In this document: piece by piece, positions 31,875 to 44,930 of the stretch
Layout: every line of letters starts with the position of its first letter
Position numbering within the stretch: the first letter of the stretch is position 1
DNA from: Chrysoperla carnea
Taxonomy: Eukaryota; Arthropoda; Insecta; Neuroptera; Chrysopidae
DNA length: 64,000 bases
Direction: 5' to 3'
Assembly: GCF_905475395.1 (NCBI RefSeq)
Contig: NC_058337.1
Location: 139,879,172-139,943,171, forward strand
Notes under the pieces: generated by a model
The model's database searches: none
Told to the model about the DNA's origin: nothing
Seen by the model: only the letters and a program-made list of their open reading frames with translations
Translations under genes and position numbers: made by a program

Positions 31875-32900
31875 ATGAATGTCAACGTGAATACATATGC
31901 TTCATATGCAATATTTTTAATATTAATTGTTAATTTATTGTATAAAATTATAATTAGCATTGCATTTAATCAGTGTATAATGGAAAAATCTGAAATTGTA
32001 AATGAAATTCATAAACCTGCTAGAGTAAACTTTCCTAGACGTAAATATAAACTATTTGGAATAGATGATTTATTTGAAGCTGATTTAGTAGAAATAACAA
32101 ATTATTCCAAAGAAAATAAGGGCTATAAATATATACTTACTGTAATCAATTGTTTTTCTAAATTTGCTTATTGTGAACCTCTGAAAACAAAAACTGGGAA
32201 AGAGGTAACAAATGCATTTGAAAAAATATTGGAAAGAACTACACCACCTAAGAATCTGCATATTGATCAAGGGAAAGAATTCTTCAATTCACATTTTCTG
32301 AAGTTAATGAAAGAGTATAAAATTAATATTTATCCAAGTTATTCTACAAAAAAATGTGCAATTATAGAACGTTTCAATAGAACATTGAAAAATATGTTAT
32401 ATAAACAATTTTCACTTAATGGATCATACAAGTGGGTTGATATTCTTCAAAAAATGGTTGCGGTTTATAACAATAAAACACATCGGACAATAGCTATGAA
32501 ACCAAGTGAAGTTACTAAAGCCCATGAGGAGGAATTATTAAAAACTGCTTATAATAATCAACCATCCAAGCAAAAAAATGAAAAAAAAAATTTTTCTGTT
32601 GGTGATTTTGTACGCATATCCAAATACAAACATATATTTGAAAAGAAATACACGCCAAATTGGACAATGGAAGTTTTCAAGATTACAAAAGTACAATAAT
32701 CACATCCATATACATATCTATTGGAAGACTTGAAAGGAAATCCAATATTAGGATCATTCTACCAACATGAATTATTGAAAACAAATTATCCAGATATATA
32801 TTTAGTTGAAAAAATTTTAAAAAGGAGGAAAAATATGGTGCTTGTAAAATGGTTGGGGTTCAAGGATTCTCAATGGATACCTCAAAAGGATTTATTATAA
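31875..32900 (+). pseudogene. Polinton integrase with chromodomain, one nonsense codon
   Basis: Retroviral-type integrase. The catalytic triad is visible: D in EADLVEIT, D in HIDQGKEF and E in AIIERFNR. The SH3-like DNA-binding part (SVGDFVRI) follows. A TAA at 32697-32699 stops the frame; the same frame continues with LVEKILKRRKNMVLVKWLGF and SQWIP, a chromodomain typical of Polinton integrases, to a TAA at 32898-32900. The first 35 residues from the ATG at 31875 are hydrophobic and unlike other integrases; a start at the internal ATG (31980) fits the family better. The zinc finger at the usual N-terminus is not evident. Confidence 0.8.
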
Positions 32901-32993
32901 CAAAATGAAATGTCGGTATAAATAAATAAAATATTTTTTTTAATTAGGTGTTTTATTTACAAATATATATTACAAATTATTTACAAATATATA

Positions 32994-35900
32994 TTACAAA
33001 TTATTTATCTCCTTATGACCTAAAGCTAATGTGTTAATTTTATTTTCTAAAACCACACGCTTATCATCCTCTGAAGATAGAGTTTTTTTAATCTGCTTTA
33101 TTGTATATAGTTTAAATTTCTTAGACTGAATTGTATACATATGACTATACATAGCATTACCTTCCTCGTCAAACAGAGTATTTACATAATCTTCAAAAGA
33201 TATTTTTTTAAGGAGGACTTGACAACACCTTTAGCCTTTTTTACAGCATCACTTGACTCAGTCTTAAAGGAATACATTTTTGCTTTTAGACAGCAAAAGT
33301 GACTTATTATTTCACCATTAGTTTCATCTTTAAAACAGCTTAAAACTTTCTTATTGGCTCTCGGTATATTATAAATATTGTTTTCAGGGTAATCTGATGT
33401 ATCGAACAAATCAATATGTTCCCGAATTATTTCATAAATGTTTTTCTCATTTTGAGGGTCTTGAATAATTATATGATAAACAAAGCTATCAGTATCTGAA
33501 TACATAAGCTCAATGTTTTTACTCCATTTAGCCATACCCCCATGATGGAATTCAAACATTGGATATTTGGATTGTTCAAGAGTACATGCACCTACTATAA
33601 GTGGTTTATCACTTTTTATTTCAGATTGTTTTAATTCAATTACAATCAAATTATCTCCAATAACTGTAAATTTTTTACAATATGGAGAACAAATCAAATT
33701 ACGAACCCCATTTTTTCCCTCATATTTTGCAACCAATTTACACTTTTTTCTTTTACGCACAGATTCCATTGTTTTGCCAAACATTGCATTATTCATGAGT
33801 TTGAAGAAATCTTTTTCAAATGAATTTCTTGCATTCATCCTCTTCTCTGTATTCAAATCTTTATACTTTTTCAACCACAATGATTGGCGAAAACGCAAGA
33901 TTCTGTGTCTGGCTGTTAATTCTAATCCATATTTTAAAGCTTGTTGCAAATTTTTTAGATGTAAAATATATTTTTGTTTATTGTAAAAAGTTGTTACCAA
34001 TTTTTTTTGTTTATTTATTACCCGATGTTCTGGTAAAAAGGGGAAGTCGTTATGTGCCTCATGTAATTCTTGTGGAAAGTTAATGTCAACCTCTAGTAAA
34101 TAGCCATACTCTCCATTAACATCTGTTTCAATATTAAAATCCTGTATTTCTTGAGGAGATAGAAATTTAAAATCACATAATGGAAGAGGTTGAGACATGG
34201 CTAATCCATAGAGATTATTTGCATCCAAATAAACAATATAACTTTCCGGTAAATTAGGATTATAATTTTGCATGTAGGGATTATTACTTTCAGCATATCT
34301 TTTTACTGCAATGGTTAATCCGCCGCGAATAGAATTCTCCACAAAATTTAGAATATTGATATCTGTTATTAAATCCAGCTCTACCTGAGTAACTTTTAAC
34401 ATTGCGTCAAATGTTAACCCAGGGATTGTATAGTAATAACAAGGATCTAAGGAATATGTTGATTGACAAATTTTACGAAAATTTCCAAAAACACATGTTA
34501 AAAGTAATAAATCACATTTTAAATAGAGATCAGCATATTCACCCAAAGTTTTTATGTTAAATTTTTCCCAAACATTTTTCGAATGCTCACATTATTCATC
34601 AGATATATCACTATCCGTGAGTTGATTATAAAATTCCTTTTTATCTGGCAAACTGTTCTCTTCCAACTTATCCCAACCAGTAATATAATCATATGGGAAA
34701 ATTCCTTTTTGCTTTAATAAGCCTAAATGTGGATGAGCTTTCCCGAATTCATTTTCAAGAATATGAAATTGATTATCATCTAAATTTTTTACTAGACTAT
34801 CAAGCGTGCTTTGCATAAATCTACAAGAATCTATAAACCTGACATATAACGAATTCAATTTTTTAGAAAAAGAGATGTAGCGTTCACTGTTTATGGGGAT
34901 GGCTCTAATTTCTCCATCATCATAGCCGAGTTCGCGAATAAATAAATTAAAATCATATCGCGAACCATTATGAAATATTACTGGAACAAAATTTGGAAGA
35001 GTGAAATTAAGATTGCACCCCTCATGGGCTGCACCACGGTAATTTGATAAAGGATTCACTGTTGTGGAATTTAGATGGCAATGATCACGAACCTTAACTT
35101 GACCTTCTAGAAAAGGTTTTTCACAGATATGACAAGCTGTAGATGAATGGAAAGATATTTCATCTTCCAGTGTCATGTGAATAGGTTCTATGGTTTTATA
35201 TATTATTTCTATTTCATCTAGAATCTCTTTTAATTTATCAATAAACCATTTTGGTGCATCCCGACCAGTGTATGAATAATAAGAATTTTTCCTCACGTCA
35301 TAAGAACAAACAACCTGGATAGCCACGGAGTATGCTACATGATGTTGGAAATATGTGGTATTTGAATTATTGTTATCTTCCCTCGCTTTAGGAAGAAAAC
35401 ATTCAAAATCACTGTAAATAACAAAGGAAACAGCCAATTTGCGGTTATAATTTTTAAATTTCAGTTTGGATTCTTTTTCTGATGGAAAAATAATCTTTAC
35501 ATTGTTAATGTTTTCACATAATTCTAAATGTTCATTATATTTTTGTCTCTCATTGAAATGCTGAAGGCATCTATCACAGAAGATTTTTGCCCTCCCATGA
35601 TTTGACTTTTGAGATTTGATAAATTTGTAATTAAACAATAATGAAATTTAGTATCATCACTGATCATTAATAAATTTATATGTTTCTCTTTCTTCCCTCT
35701 AGTAAAATATAATGGACCATTTACAAGACCCGAATCTGATAACCCATAAACATTTACCGAAAAGTCATTGTTTTTTTCAATTTTGGGGATATCTTTTATT
35801 TTCATAGGAAATTCAACACCCCTAAAATCATATATTTGATGCAAATTTTGGTTGTTATTATTTAAAGGATTAAAATCATCAAATATACAGCAATTATTAA

Positions 35901-37179
35901 AATCTGGTAGATATTTTGCAACAATATGAGGATTTTTAACTGGTTGCTTAAAATGTGCTATTAAACAATAGGCAAAGCAGAAATCATCGTTATTTTTAAT
36001 GTTGACACAAGCTTTTTTAAGAATAATTTTTTTGGGGAGTGCAATATAACTCCCTCCTTTCATAGGATCGAATTTTGCTATATTTAATTCTAAACATACT
36101 ATTTTATCTAAAGCAGCATTCGATCCTCTTTGTTGAAACTCTTCCAAGCGAGTGTCAAGATTAGTTAATGAATCATAATACCATGTGTTAAAATCAGACG
36201 CTTGATCGTAATGAACAAGTTTTTACACAAAGTGAAAATTGTCGATAACTTCCATATCACCTTTTTTAATATGAAATCACATTTTAAACCTAGTGAAATT
36301 TTAATTGAGTTATGTAATGATAAGTACTCCATAATTTTATTTTGAACTAATGTTTCCTTATGCTTAAAAAAAGTTTTAAGATTCTTACTATTTTCCTTGT
36401 TCTCTAATCTCCCTGCAAACACTCTGTTATTGAAGCAAGTTACTGCTATCCAGTCATTGCTTTCTTCTGATGGAGAGATGGACACACAGCTTGGATGAGA
36501 ATCTTCATCAATTCTATTTGCAGAATTATCATGTTCTGTTGATGTTGATGTCCCATCATTAAATATTTTCGGCAGCGGTGAAGGAGAACGATGTGATGGA
36601 AGATCTTTAATTAAAGCGCATAGTGTAAAAAATTGCAATGCTTAAATAAAACATGATTAGAAATGCTTCTCACCTGTATTTTTACGGCTTCTCTTCAAAA
36701 TTATCTTTTTTATTTTTCTCTTCTCTTTTCTTTATCTGCGGATGGAAGCCAAATCGTTGCCACTTTTTAATATAAGCAGATTTTTTTGGTGTTGAATTTA
36801 CTTGATGGATGCTGGTCTGGTGATGGATTTTAGGGGGATCGGGCTTTAAATAAATATCCAATTCAGCCTTATTTATCTCTGTAATTGAATCATTTTCCGA
36901 ATTAGAGTTGGAAATAGAAGGAAACGATATATATTCCTCCAAGTTTAAGGGGGTATAGTTTTCTGTTGGGAAATGGAAAGAGTTGGGAAGGATAATATTA
37001 TTTATTATTTTGTTTTTTTTTAAATCCCTCTCCATTCGTATGGCAGCCTCTAACAACATTTGATCGGTTTTTTCACAATGTCAATCGCTCATAGACTAAT
37101 TAAAAGAAAAAGAAAAAAATGAAAAAATTTAAGAAAAAAAATATTTTAAAACACTTACATTTTTCGTTCCATAGACCAT
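32994..37179 (-). pseudogene. polB: Protein-primed DNA polymerase B, broken
   Basis: Replicative polymerase of the element. From the N-terminus: a 7-codon exon (37179-37159), a 63-base intron (37158-37096, GTAAGT donor, TTAATTAG acceptor), then a frame with a TGA at 37083-37081. A disordered region follows (to 36682), then a frame to 36165, and a conserved block with GGSYIALPKKI (about 36050). Next comes the exonuclease domain with YSDFECFL (DxE) and FHNGSRYDFN. Palm motifs are DANNLYGLAM (A), KLMNNAMFGK (B) and YSDTDSFV (C). The C-terminal tail NTLALGHKEI ends at 32996-32994. Frameshifts lie near 36660, 36200, 35600 and 33185, and an in-frame stop at 34594-34592. Catalytic residues are kept but the gene cannot make a full protein. 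Confidence 0.85.
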
Positions 37180-37244
37180 TGTTAATCTTCGTTCACTTTT
37201 AGACTTGTGCTTAGCAGAATATAAAAACAAATTGATTTTTATGG

Positions 37245-37253
37245 CTTTATATA
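37245..37253 (-). promoter_or_regulatory. TATA box of the PolB gene
   Basis: TATATAAAG on the minus strand, about 70 bases upstream of the PolB first ATG (37179) and just inside the right TIR boundary. Confidence 0.55.
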
Positions 37254-37337
37254 CCCAAAAAAAATTTTTGATTATAGCTAAATATTCGTATTTGAAAAAC
37301 TAGTCTTTATTTTTAATTACCCTGATGAACTTTAAAG

Positions 37338-37938
37338 TCAAGTTTCCGTAAATACTTCAAGTTTATTGAAAATAGAATAGAATAAATTAAAGATGTCCTT
37401 CACTATTTTCAGGTGCAAAGTTTATTAATCTTATCAAAATAATTATATTCATATTATAATTGAAAAAACCAGTTTTGAAAGTTTTCATGTATACAACTTT
37501 TTTGACGTATACTTAACTAGCCTCTGTGGCCGAGTGGTTAAGTGATCAGACTCGCACCCAGGAAACCAGCGTTCAAATCCCACTGCTATCTCTTGTTTTT
37601 CTAAAAAAGTATATTTCTATACTAACATCTTCACTTCATACGTCAATTGGGCAGCAACTACCGAGTGAGAAGGTTCTCATTGTTGAATTAATTGTTGAAA
37701 CAATACGTCATTATCCGTTCAATGAACTCAAAATTGCATTCCTAAAAGTGCATCCCAAAAAGTGCATCCCAAAAGTAAACAATGCAATGACTCTTCGGGC
37801 AATGCACTTTCCCAAAAAAATGCATCCAATGCAGTTCAATGACCTCTGCACTCAAGACAATGCACTCAAGGTCATATAAGAAAACTACGTCACAGTCCAA
37901 AGTCCAAAATGTGCCAGAATCCGCAATTTACCCCTACT
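37338..37938 (-). repeat. Polinton 1 right terminal inverted repeat
   Basis: Inverted partner of 16978-17559. A slightly longer copy because short repeats such as GTGCATCCCAAAA (37747 and 37760) are duplicated here. Followed by the target duplication AATTTT. Confidence 0.9.
37520..37586 (+). ncRNA. tRNA-like segment in the right TIR
   Basis: Inverted twin of 17311-17377, pointing outward to the other end of the element. Box A (TGGCCGAGTGG) starts at 37527 and box B (GTTCAAATCC) at 37571. Confidence 0.5.
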
Positions 37939-37944
37939 AATTTT

Positions 37945-39404
37945 CATTTGTTTATTTTAGTTTGAAGGATTTTATCGATTTTTCTAGCAATAATCAACAG
38001 CCTATGTCATGACTATATAGACTACGCCAAGGCCTTTTGTTATTACCAACAATAATAATAGAGACAAAATCGATTTTAACGACATTGCTGGGACCAATAA
38101 ATTTTGTCATTATACCCGATGGTCGTTATAAGCTATACATACTAACTTATTTCCTTGACAATTAGTGGGTATCTTTTTCAACCTTTACTTTTAAACCCAG
38201 CGAAGCGGTTGGGTATCACTCTTGTAATAAATACAATATGTTGCGATTTATATAGATAATTATTTCTTGCAGACTTATGTTTATAAAATCTTAGCAACAT
38301 TTTCTCAGCCAAACAAGTCGTTTTAATGTACAACATTCATCTTTATTGTCAGGTGATGAGTCACTATGACTTATAAAAAAAAAAACAATAAACTTTAATA
38401 ATTTTGGCATGTAAAAACAATGCATATTACTTCCTCGGTTTACACAGTTTTATCAAATTGATTTACATTCTACAAAGAGTTTAGGAAATTATGAATAGGG
38501 TTGCTACCTGCTCGGGCCTCGCCCGGCAGTGAAGAACTTAGAAAGTTATACTGGCTAGCAAATTGCGTGTACAGGGTCGAAAAAGCAAAAATTAGCATTA
38601 TGATTGCTGAATCGTCACAACAATGGATTTGACCTCAGCAACTAGAGTAGTGAGAATTGATTTTGTTCATGATTTTAGTGTTTATACGATTTTTCAGCTT
38701 ATTTTGTTGGTATCACGATAAGAAGTCAGTTGTAAAACTTTTATATTCGTTTAATTTAAGTCACGTTCGTACAGAATTTTCATGTTTGTTCGTTTTGTTC
38801 GAGTTATGCTTGTGCAAAATTTTTATCTCTACCTGTAATTAAGTGTTGATAGACACTTAAGGATTAATGCCAAAACAAACTGACTGATAGTTTTCGAGCA
38901 AAATGATGGACAAAATGTGCAAATTTCGAATATATTTGTATTACTTCATACTTATATTTTTGATGTAGATGAAATAAATTAAATATGACCAAATTGGACT
39001 TCTTCTCACTGCAATAATTCTAATACAGACTGAAAACTGCTTATGTAAAAATTTCAAGTAAAATTAACCTGTTACAAGTTAAAAGAAATATGTGAGAACT
39101 AATCAGCAAAATTAATGCGATTACGTGGCTTAGAGTTATAATTTTTAACAATGGCATATAACTAACCAAATAATTAACCTGAATAATGAGATTTTTATTG
39201 AAAATATAAAACTTCATTTGACAATAACAATAAAATTATATTTAACAATTATATTTTATTATGAATAATTAATTAATGAATAATTATGAATAATTTATAA
39301 TAATTATTAATATTAAAATAATTTACATTAGTAATAAAAACTATGGAAATCTATGTAAACTTAACAAAATAATTTTAATTAAATTTAATTTTTAAAACAA
39401 GTGA
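37945..39404. other. Intergenic DNA right of Polinton 1, no gene seen
   Basis: 1.46 kb of AT-rich sequence. No frame shows a recognisable protein, and no family repeat is evident. Confidence 0.5.
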
Positions 39405-39955
39405 AAACATTGACTGAGTAAATTGTTGAAATACCATGTATAGACAGTGTTGATTACTCTATCAGATTACACATACATACATGTCACACATATATAACTG
39501 ATTTTCACATATAATACATACTAATTTGCAATCTCACGGGAAAACAGTGATGTTTACGAAAAACTGTTTCCATCAAATGTTGTTTATTTTTTTATAAGGA
39601 ACATTTTTTACATTTAAACTCTTGTTCTATCTTTAACGGTTTACAAGATGGGTCCTGTGTACCCAAAACCAATTGGCCTATGTTGCTCATTTACGAACTT
39701 GACCTCACTTTTTACGTCCTAAGCACGCTATAAAATTCAGCTTGATATCTCTTTTCGTTTTTGAGTAATCGTAATGACAGACGAACAGACGACAAACAGA
39801 CAGACAGGCAACCGAAAATGGACTAATTAGGTAATTTTATGAACACCTATACCAAAATTTAGTTCATGGCATTAATATTTTTAAGCGTTACAAACTTGTG
39901 ACTAAACTTAATATACCTTGGTATATTTCATGTACATGGTATAAAAATAGTCAAT
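39405..39955 (-). repeat. Palindrome-ended short repeat, copy 4
   Basis: Nearly full-length member on the minus strand. It runs from AATACCATGTATAGACAG at 39430 to TTCATGTACATGGTATAA at about 39930-39946. A CAGACAGACAGG-type run marks the middle of the unit. Confidence 0.85.
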
Positions 39956-40407
39956 CGTGATTTTTCCTATTTGAACCGGTATGCAAGAGAAGTTTGACAA
40001 AACCACACTAGGCTCTTCCACTTTGTGTTTATCTGAAATTCCTTGTAAAATTCATGTATGCTTTGATCATAAAATAATTTTTGATGTTTTTAACGATTCT
40101 GTAGTAACTTTCAAATCATCTTCATATAATATATCATAACATTGTTGTTTTGTTATAATACATGAAATTGCTCAATTTTTATTACCATATGTTATAATTT
40201 TAATAGCGATAATCTTTTTCGATGTTACATACAATACACAACACAAACCAAAACACTAAATAGGTGTAGGGCCATTTCAGGTATTTGACAGTTATTTATG
40301 AATGATTGAAGACCGTGTTAAACAAATATTTCTTCTATGAAAAAATTTATTCTAAATTCTGAGATATTCTAATTTCTGAGATAGCGGAAAGGTGGTAAAA
40401 CACATAT
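39956..40407. other. Intergenic DNA, no gene seen
   Basis: AT-rich, no recognisable frame. Confidence 0.5.
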
Positions 40408-40488
40408 ATGGTATCACAATGGGCTCCATAGCCTAAGTGTGTCCTTCGTGGACAGCCAATATAACCTAACCTAACCTAACCTAACCTG
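40408..40488 (+). repeat. LINE 3' end with AACCT tail
   Basis: GGTATCACAATGGGC, CCTAAGTGTGTCC and GACAGCCA are the same 3' end as the LINE fragment at 14345-14420 (there on the minus strand). It finishes with about four AACCT units, i.e. TTAGG-type pentamers. Probably an extreme 5'-truncated LINE insertion, not a telomere. Confidence 0.65.
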
Positions 40489-41697
40489 GTATTATAAAAT
40501 AGCGTGCCAAATTTCATGGAGAACGAATTTAAAGTTTTTTTTAATGTATTAATATTCACCATGTAATAATCCATGTAATAATTCTTCAAAAGCTTCTTTT
40601 TGTTCCCAAAGTTGACATTTTTTACTTTTTTAAGTACCTGACTAAATATTTTCAGTCGTCTTGAAATGACAAATACTAAGCCCGGCTCTAGACCTAAGAC
40701 AACATATGAAACCGATCATAAAAGTCTGAAAATAAATAAACAAACTTACTAAAACGTATAACGTATAACGTTTTTATGTTTGAATTTTTATGAAACAAAA
40801 CAATAATATATTCTACACTTCTACACTACAACAAGAATGTATGAATAGTTTATAACCCTCAAAAAAAATTTATAGTTTAAGACAAATATAAAGTCTTACG
40901 AATAAGCAAAAAAATTAATCAAACATCGATGTTTTTTCTCGATATTTTTGAAAGTCGATGAATCGATTATTTTATTTTTGCTAGTTAAAATAATCGAAAA
41001 ATTGTGAAAATGAAAAGTAAAAGTACACAGAGATATATTTTAACAAGTGAAATTTACAAAATTTAAAATGCCCCCGCCAAATTTTTCGGATACGGAACCC
41101 TAAACTCGCATTTGAAATTTAGACATTGTGATTAAAAACTATTTAAAATCTTTAGACAATCTTATAGTTTATAATAATACCATATAAATATAAGGTTGTC
41201 GATGATATCAAAACAAAATTTTTACTAAATTATGAGTTCATCGAAGATCCATCATTTGCTGAACAAAGACGACTATAGTTAGGGTATTGATGATTGAAGA
41301 ACGATATCTATATTATCAAATTTAAAAGCATCACTTGCACACAATATGTTATTGTATTGTAAAAGTCAAATATAAAGTCATTCATATGTTTGATACCGAA
41401 TATGATAAATAATTTAAATGACGTTTTTTTTTTTAAAGAAATTCTTGATTTAAGAATGTTAATATAAGTTAAAATATCTTTGGAAATCAAAAAATATTAA
41501 TAAAACTGCATTTCAATTCATATATTTAAACTAGAAAAGAAAAGAAAAACGGGAAAATTGCATGCAATATAAAAATATGATATTTTCTAATTGCATAAAT
41601 ATCGTAAATATCTTTGTCTTATTTTAAGAAAAAAAAAATTCGATATTTATCGGTTATTCTAGAAAAAATTTCAATCATTTATAAACAAATGAAAACA
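40489..41697. other. Intergenic DNA, no gene seen
   Basis: AT-rich sequence without a coding pattern or a recognised repeat family. Confidence 0.5.
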
Positions 41698-42266
41698 AAC
41701 AATTGAGTGAGCTAATTGTTGAAATACCATGTATAGACAGTGTTGATTACTTTGTCACTATACATACATTTATACATACATACATGTCATACATATATAA
41801 CTGATTTAGCCATAACATACATCCTATACAATTTGCGCTCTCACGGGTAAACAGTTACATGTTAACGAAAAAATGTTTCAAACACATGTGGTTTATTTTT
41901 TTATATAGAACATTTTTTACATTTAAATTTTGGTTCTATCTCTAACGGTTTACAAAATGGGTCCTACGGACCCAAGACCCAATTGACCTATGTTGCTCAT
42001 TTACAATCTCGAAGTCAGTTTTTACATCTTAAATACGCTATAGAATTTCAGCTTGATATCTCTTTTCGTTTTTGAGTTTTCGTGATGACAGACTGTCAGG
42101 CAGACGACAGACAGACGACAGACGACAGAGAACCGAAAACGGACTAATTAGGTGATTTTATGAACATCTATACCAAAATTTTGTTCATAGCATCAATATG
42201 TTTAAGCGTTACAAACTTGGGACTAAACTTAGTATACCTTGATATATTTCATATACATGGTATAAA
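41698..42266 (-). repeat. Palindrome-ended short repeat, copy 5
   Basis: Full-length minus-strand copy from AATACCATGTATAGACAG (about 41723) to TTCATATACATGGTATAA (about 42248-42265); contains a short GACGACAGACAGACGAC expansion. Confidence 0.85.
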
Positions 42267-44930
42267 AAGAAAACCGACAAAGATATAAATAGTACACAAG
42301 AAGAAAAACAATATTATTTGTTGTAGGAAACATTTTTCCATCGGAAATATATTTTCGTAATCCATAAATATACTTTCGTTAATAATATTAAAGTTTAATA
42401 AACTACTTTTCATCTGATTAAATATACAACTTTTTTATTAGTTATTTTTGTTTTCTAACTAAATAAAAATAATATTATTTAATGACATCGAACAACATTA
42501 TCGTTGGTCAATCGAAACAAAATATAACTAAGACTCCTGTTCTTCATAGATCTAGGTAGATGTGCTCACCTTAAGAGCTTATTAGTGTAACACAGGGAAA
42601 TCCACATAGCAATTGAATATACTTTTATGAGTAGTGCAAATGAGGTAGATGAGTAGTGCAAATGAGGTAGATGTTAATTTTTTTCATGAAATAGGTAATA
42701 ACTCCACGGAGACGGTATAGGTAAGTACCTAAAATTTTTCGATATCAGGCTTGGTTTCTGAAACATCAGAGGCTGAAAGTTTGATTTTTGTTATAATTTT
42801 TTAGAATGCTTAAGTTTATCGAAACAAAACAGTTTTGGAGTGCATCGAAACTAAACTGAATAATTTTGAAGAGAATAAATGCTGGGTAAACTTAGCAGAG
42901 TCATTATGGACTGACTCAAGAATCGAAGGTAACGTAGGGGCTAACAAATAAGCCCAAAATGGATGTATATACTCCGATAAACGGCTCAAAACCTAATTTC
43001 TTTGAGTACCGAAAACCACAATTAAAAACAAAATAAAGGTATATATGGTCCAAGAGTCGAACGAGTTTTTGGAGGCTCTTATAAAAGGCTCCTATTCATG
43101 GAAAAAAGGCTTTACATCACTTTCAACTGGGGAAAATCATTTAATTTTACTAACCTGCTTACTGGCCAGTGTAAACTCAATAAGCAAGCATAGGTAAACA
43201 AAATCAATTTAGGAGGGAACGCAGATTTTGTCATGAAGTAAAGGTAGTTGGGGCGTACACATTCTGTACTCCCCTCTCAAACGACACCATCCCTTGAGAT
43301 AGACTGATTTCTATTCAAAAGAAATAAATGAAATGTAGAGCTTCTGACAGTTGAAGCACAGGAAATACAATAGATCAAATTGGTGGCAGTACAGAAGATC
43401 GTCTAAGACTTACTCCTCATTCAAAGTTAATCAAATTTACACTAGGATTTTTTACTGAAACACGTTGGTGGTTATTCGCTTCGAGAAAACATTACCAAAT
43501 TTTTATAGAAGTTCAAAAAAAAGGATCTTGGAAATAGTCTTTAATACCATATACCCTTAAATTTGTTATAAATATATGCATTTGTCTGACCTCTATAACC
43601 AAATATGTCTGAATTTTTTTGAACCATCGTGTCTTTGATATACCAGCCTACAAAAATAAAATATTTTATATTCAAATTACAGAAAGTATCATGCTGTGCG
43701 TATTGTATATGCGCCTCTGATAATATTAAAACCCCTTTTGCGTGGAAGCCAATGTTCACTTTATAAAATTTCTTTTCTTACAAACGCAACACATATATTG
43801 TAAATTATTTACAACAAAAATTATTTTATTAAAGTTATTCAGTTTATGCATATTACAGTATGTGTTATCGATGGCACAGATCTGCAAAAAAAGTATATTA
43901 TACATTCAGGGAGAAAATGTAAAGAATATCTCAGATCTCTTGGTTAATGTGTCGAAGTCGAGGGTGACAAACACGAGACGATAGACGAAGTTGCCACACA
44001 ACACGAGAGCAAGTAACGAATGTCGCGGATCTCATATTTGTCACCCTCGGATTTACATATTCTTAGCTACATGAGATATTTTTAGAAAATTATATGGTTA
44101 TTTGGGTGCTAAATCACAAAATAATATCCATTCCCTCCTATGACGTTCAATTTTAAAGCAAAAAAATGGCTCAAATGAAGACTTTGAGATCTGCAATATT
44201 CCAGTGGATAAAAATCTATAAGAAGCCATTAAATTTAACAATTTTCAAGACTGCGAGGCTCCTTCTTTAGTCACCATCCCTCTGATTTTTCAGAATTATC
44301 GACTTTTCAAATGATTTTTGCAGAAACACTTGATATGATAGTTTTTTAACATGTAAGCCTTTTTCAATGAGTAAACATCTAAAATAAGCAATTCTAAAAT
44401 CCTAAACCTAAGCTTTGCCTATAATACATTTATACCTATGTATTACATATTTAATCTGAATAAGTTCAAATAGAATTTCGCTGATTTCCATCTTATCTCA
44501 CTGTAATAAATGCAACTTTTAAATTAATTATAAAAGTACTATGAAACACAAGCTCGATGTCACACCCTGTAGGTGTTAAGTTTTGTATTTAATTGTTATA
44601 AGCGACAAGCCCCGGTACACTTGTTACACCAAAAATATATTAATAAATTGAGTTTAATGAATTTGTCATGTTGTTTAAGGCAGTTTTTTACGGCTTCAAT
44701 AACAGGTGAAACGTTAACATGAATTTTGATTGCTTATTTATTCATAAAAAATTTCACCACGCTGCAAAACTATAAAATCCAAAGAAATTATTCCAGGAAA
44801 AACATAGTTTGAAAAAAAGTTGATATTTGACTGATATTAAAAAGAAACTAAGCCTTTATGAAGACTTTAGCCAGTTAATTTTCTATGTATTTTCGCAAGT
44901 TTCGCTAAAAAGTTCCGCAAGCTAACTTGA
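42267..44930. other. Intergenic DNA with transposon debris
   Basis: No intact gene. At about 42895-42945 a plus-strand piece reads SLWTDSRIEGNVGA, like the start of an RNase H domain from a Jockey/R1-type LINE, but no neighbours confirm it. A 23-base unit containing GAGTAGTGCAAATGAGGTAG is doubled at about 42629-42673. A short inverted pair (GAGGGTGACAAA and TTTGTCACCCTC) sits at 43959-44048. Confidence 0.4.

Larger units (their letters stand above)
16978..37938. mobile_element. Polinton 1 (Maverick), complete, 20,961 bp
   Basis: Both ends are inverted copies: AGTAGGGGTAAATTGCGG at 16978 and its complement ending at 37938. They are flanked on both sides by the identical 6 bases AATTTT (16972-16977 and 37939-37944). 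Six-base duplications and AG...CT ends are Polinton hallmarks. The inside carries the family's signature set: PolB, retroviral-type integrase, FtsK/HerA-type packaging ATPase, adenovirus-type protease and jelly-roll capsid genes. Order from left: ankyrin(-), nuclease-like(-), nested repeats, spliced orphan(+), orphan(-), intron gene(+), coiled coil(-), major capsid(-), small(-), minor capsid(-), protease(-), phospholipase-like(-), ATPase(+), DUF8207-like(+), integrase(+), PolB(-). Several genes are broken, so it is probably an old, inactive copy. Confidence 0.95.

Noticed and set aside
40470..40488. Interstitial telomere from AACCT repeats
   Set aside because: Only about four units, directly joined to a LINE 3' end that also occurs elsewhere; a LINE tail explains it.
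42895..42945. RNase H-like piece (SLWTDSRIEGNVGA) of a LINE
   Set aside because: Too short and stop-interrupted, with no adjoining LINE sequence in the expected order; kept only as debris.
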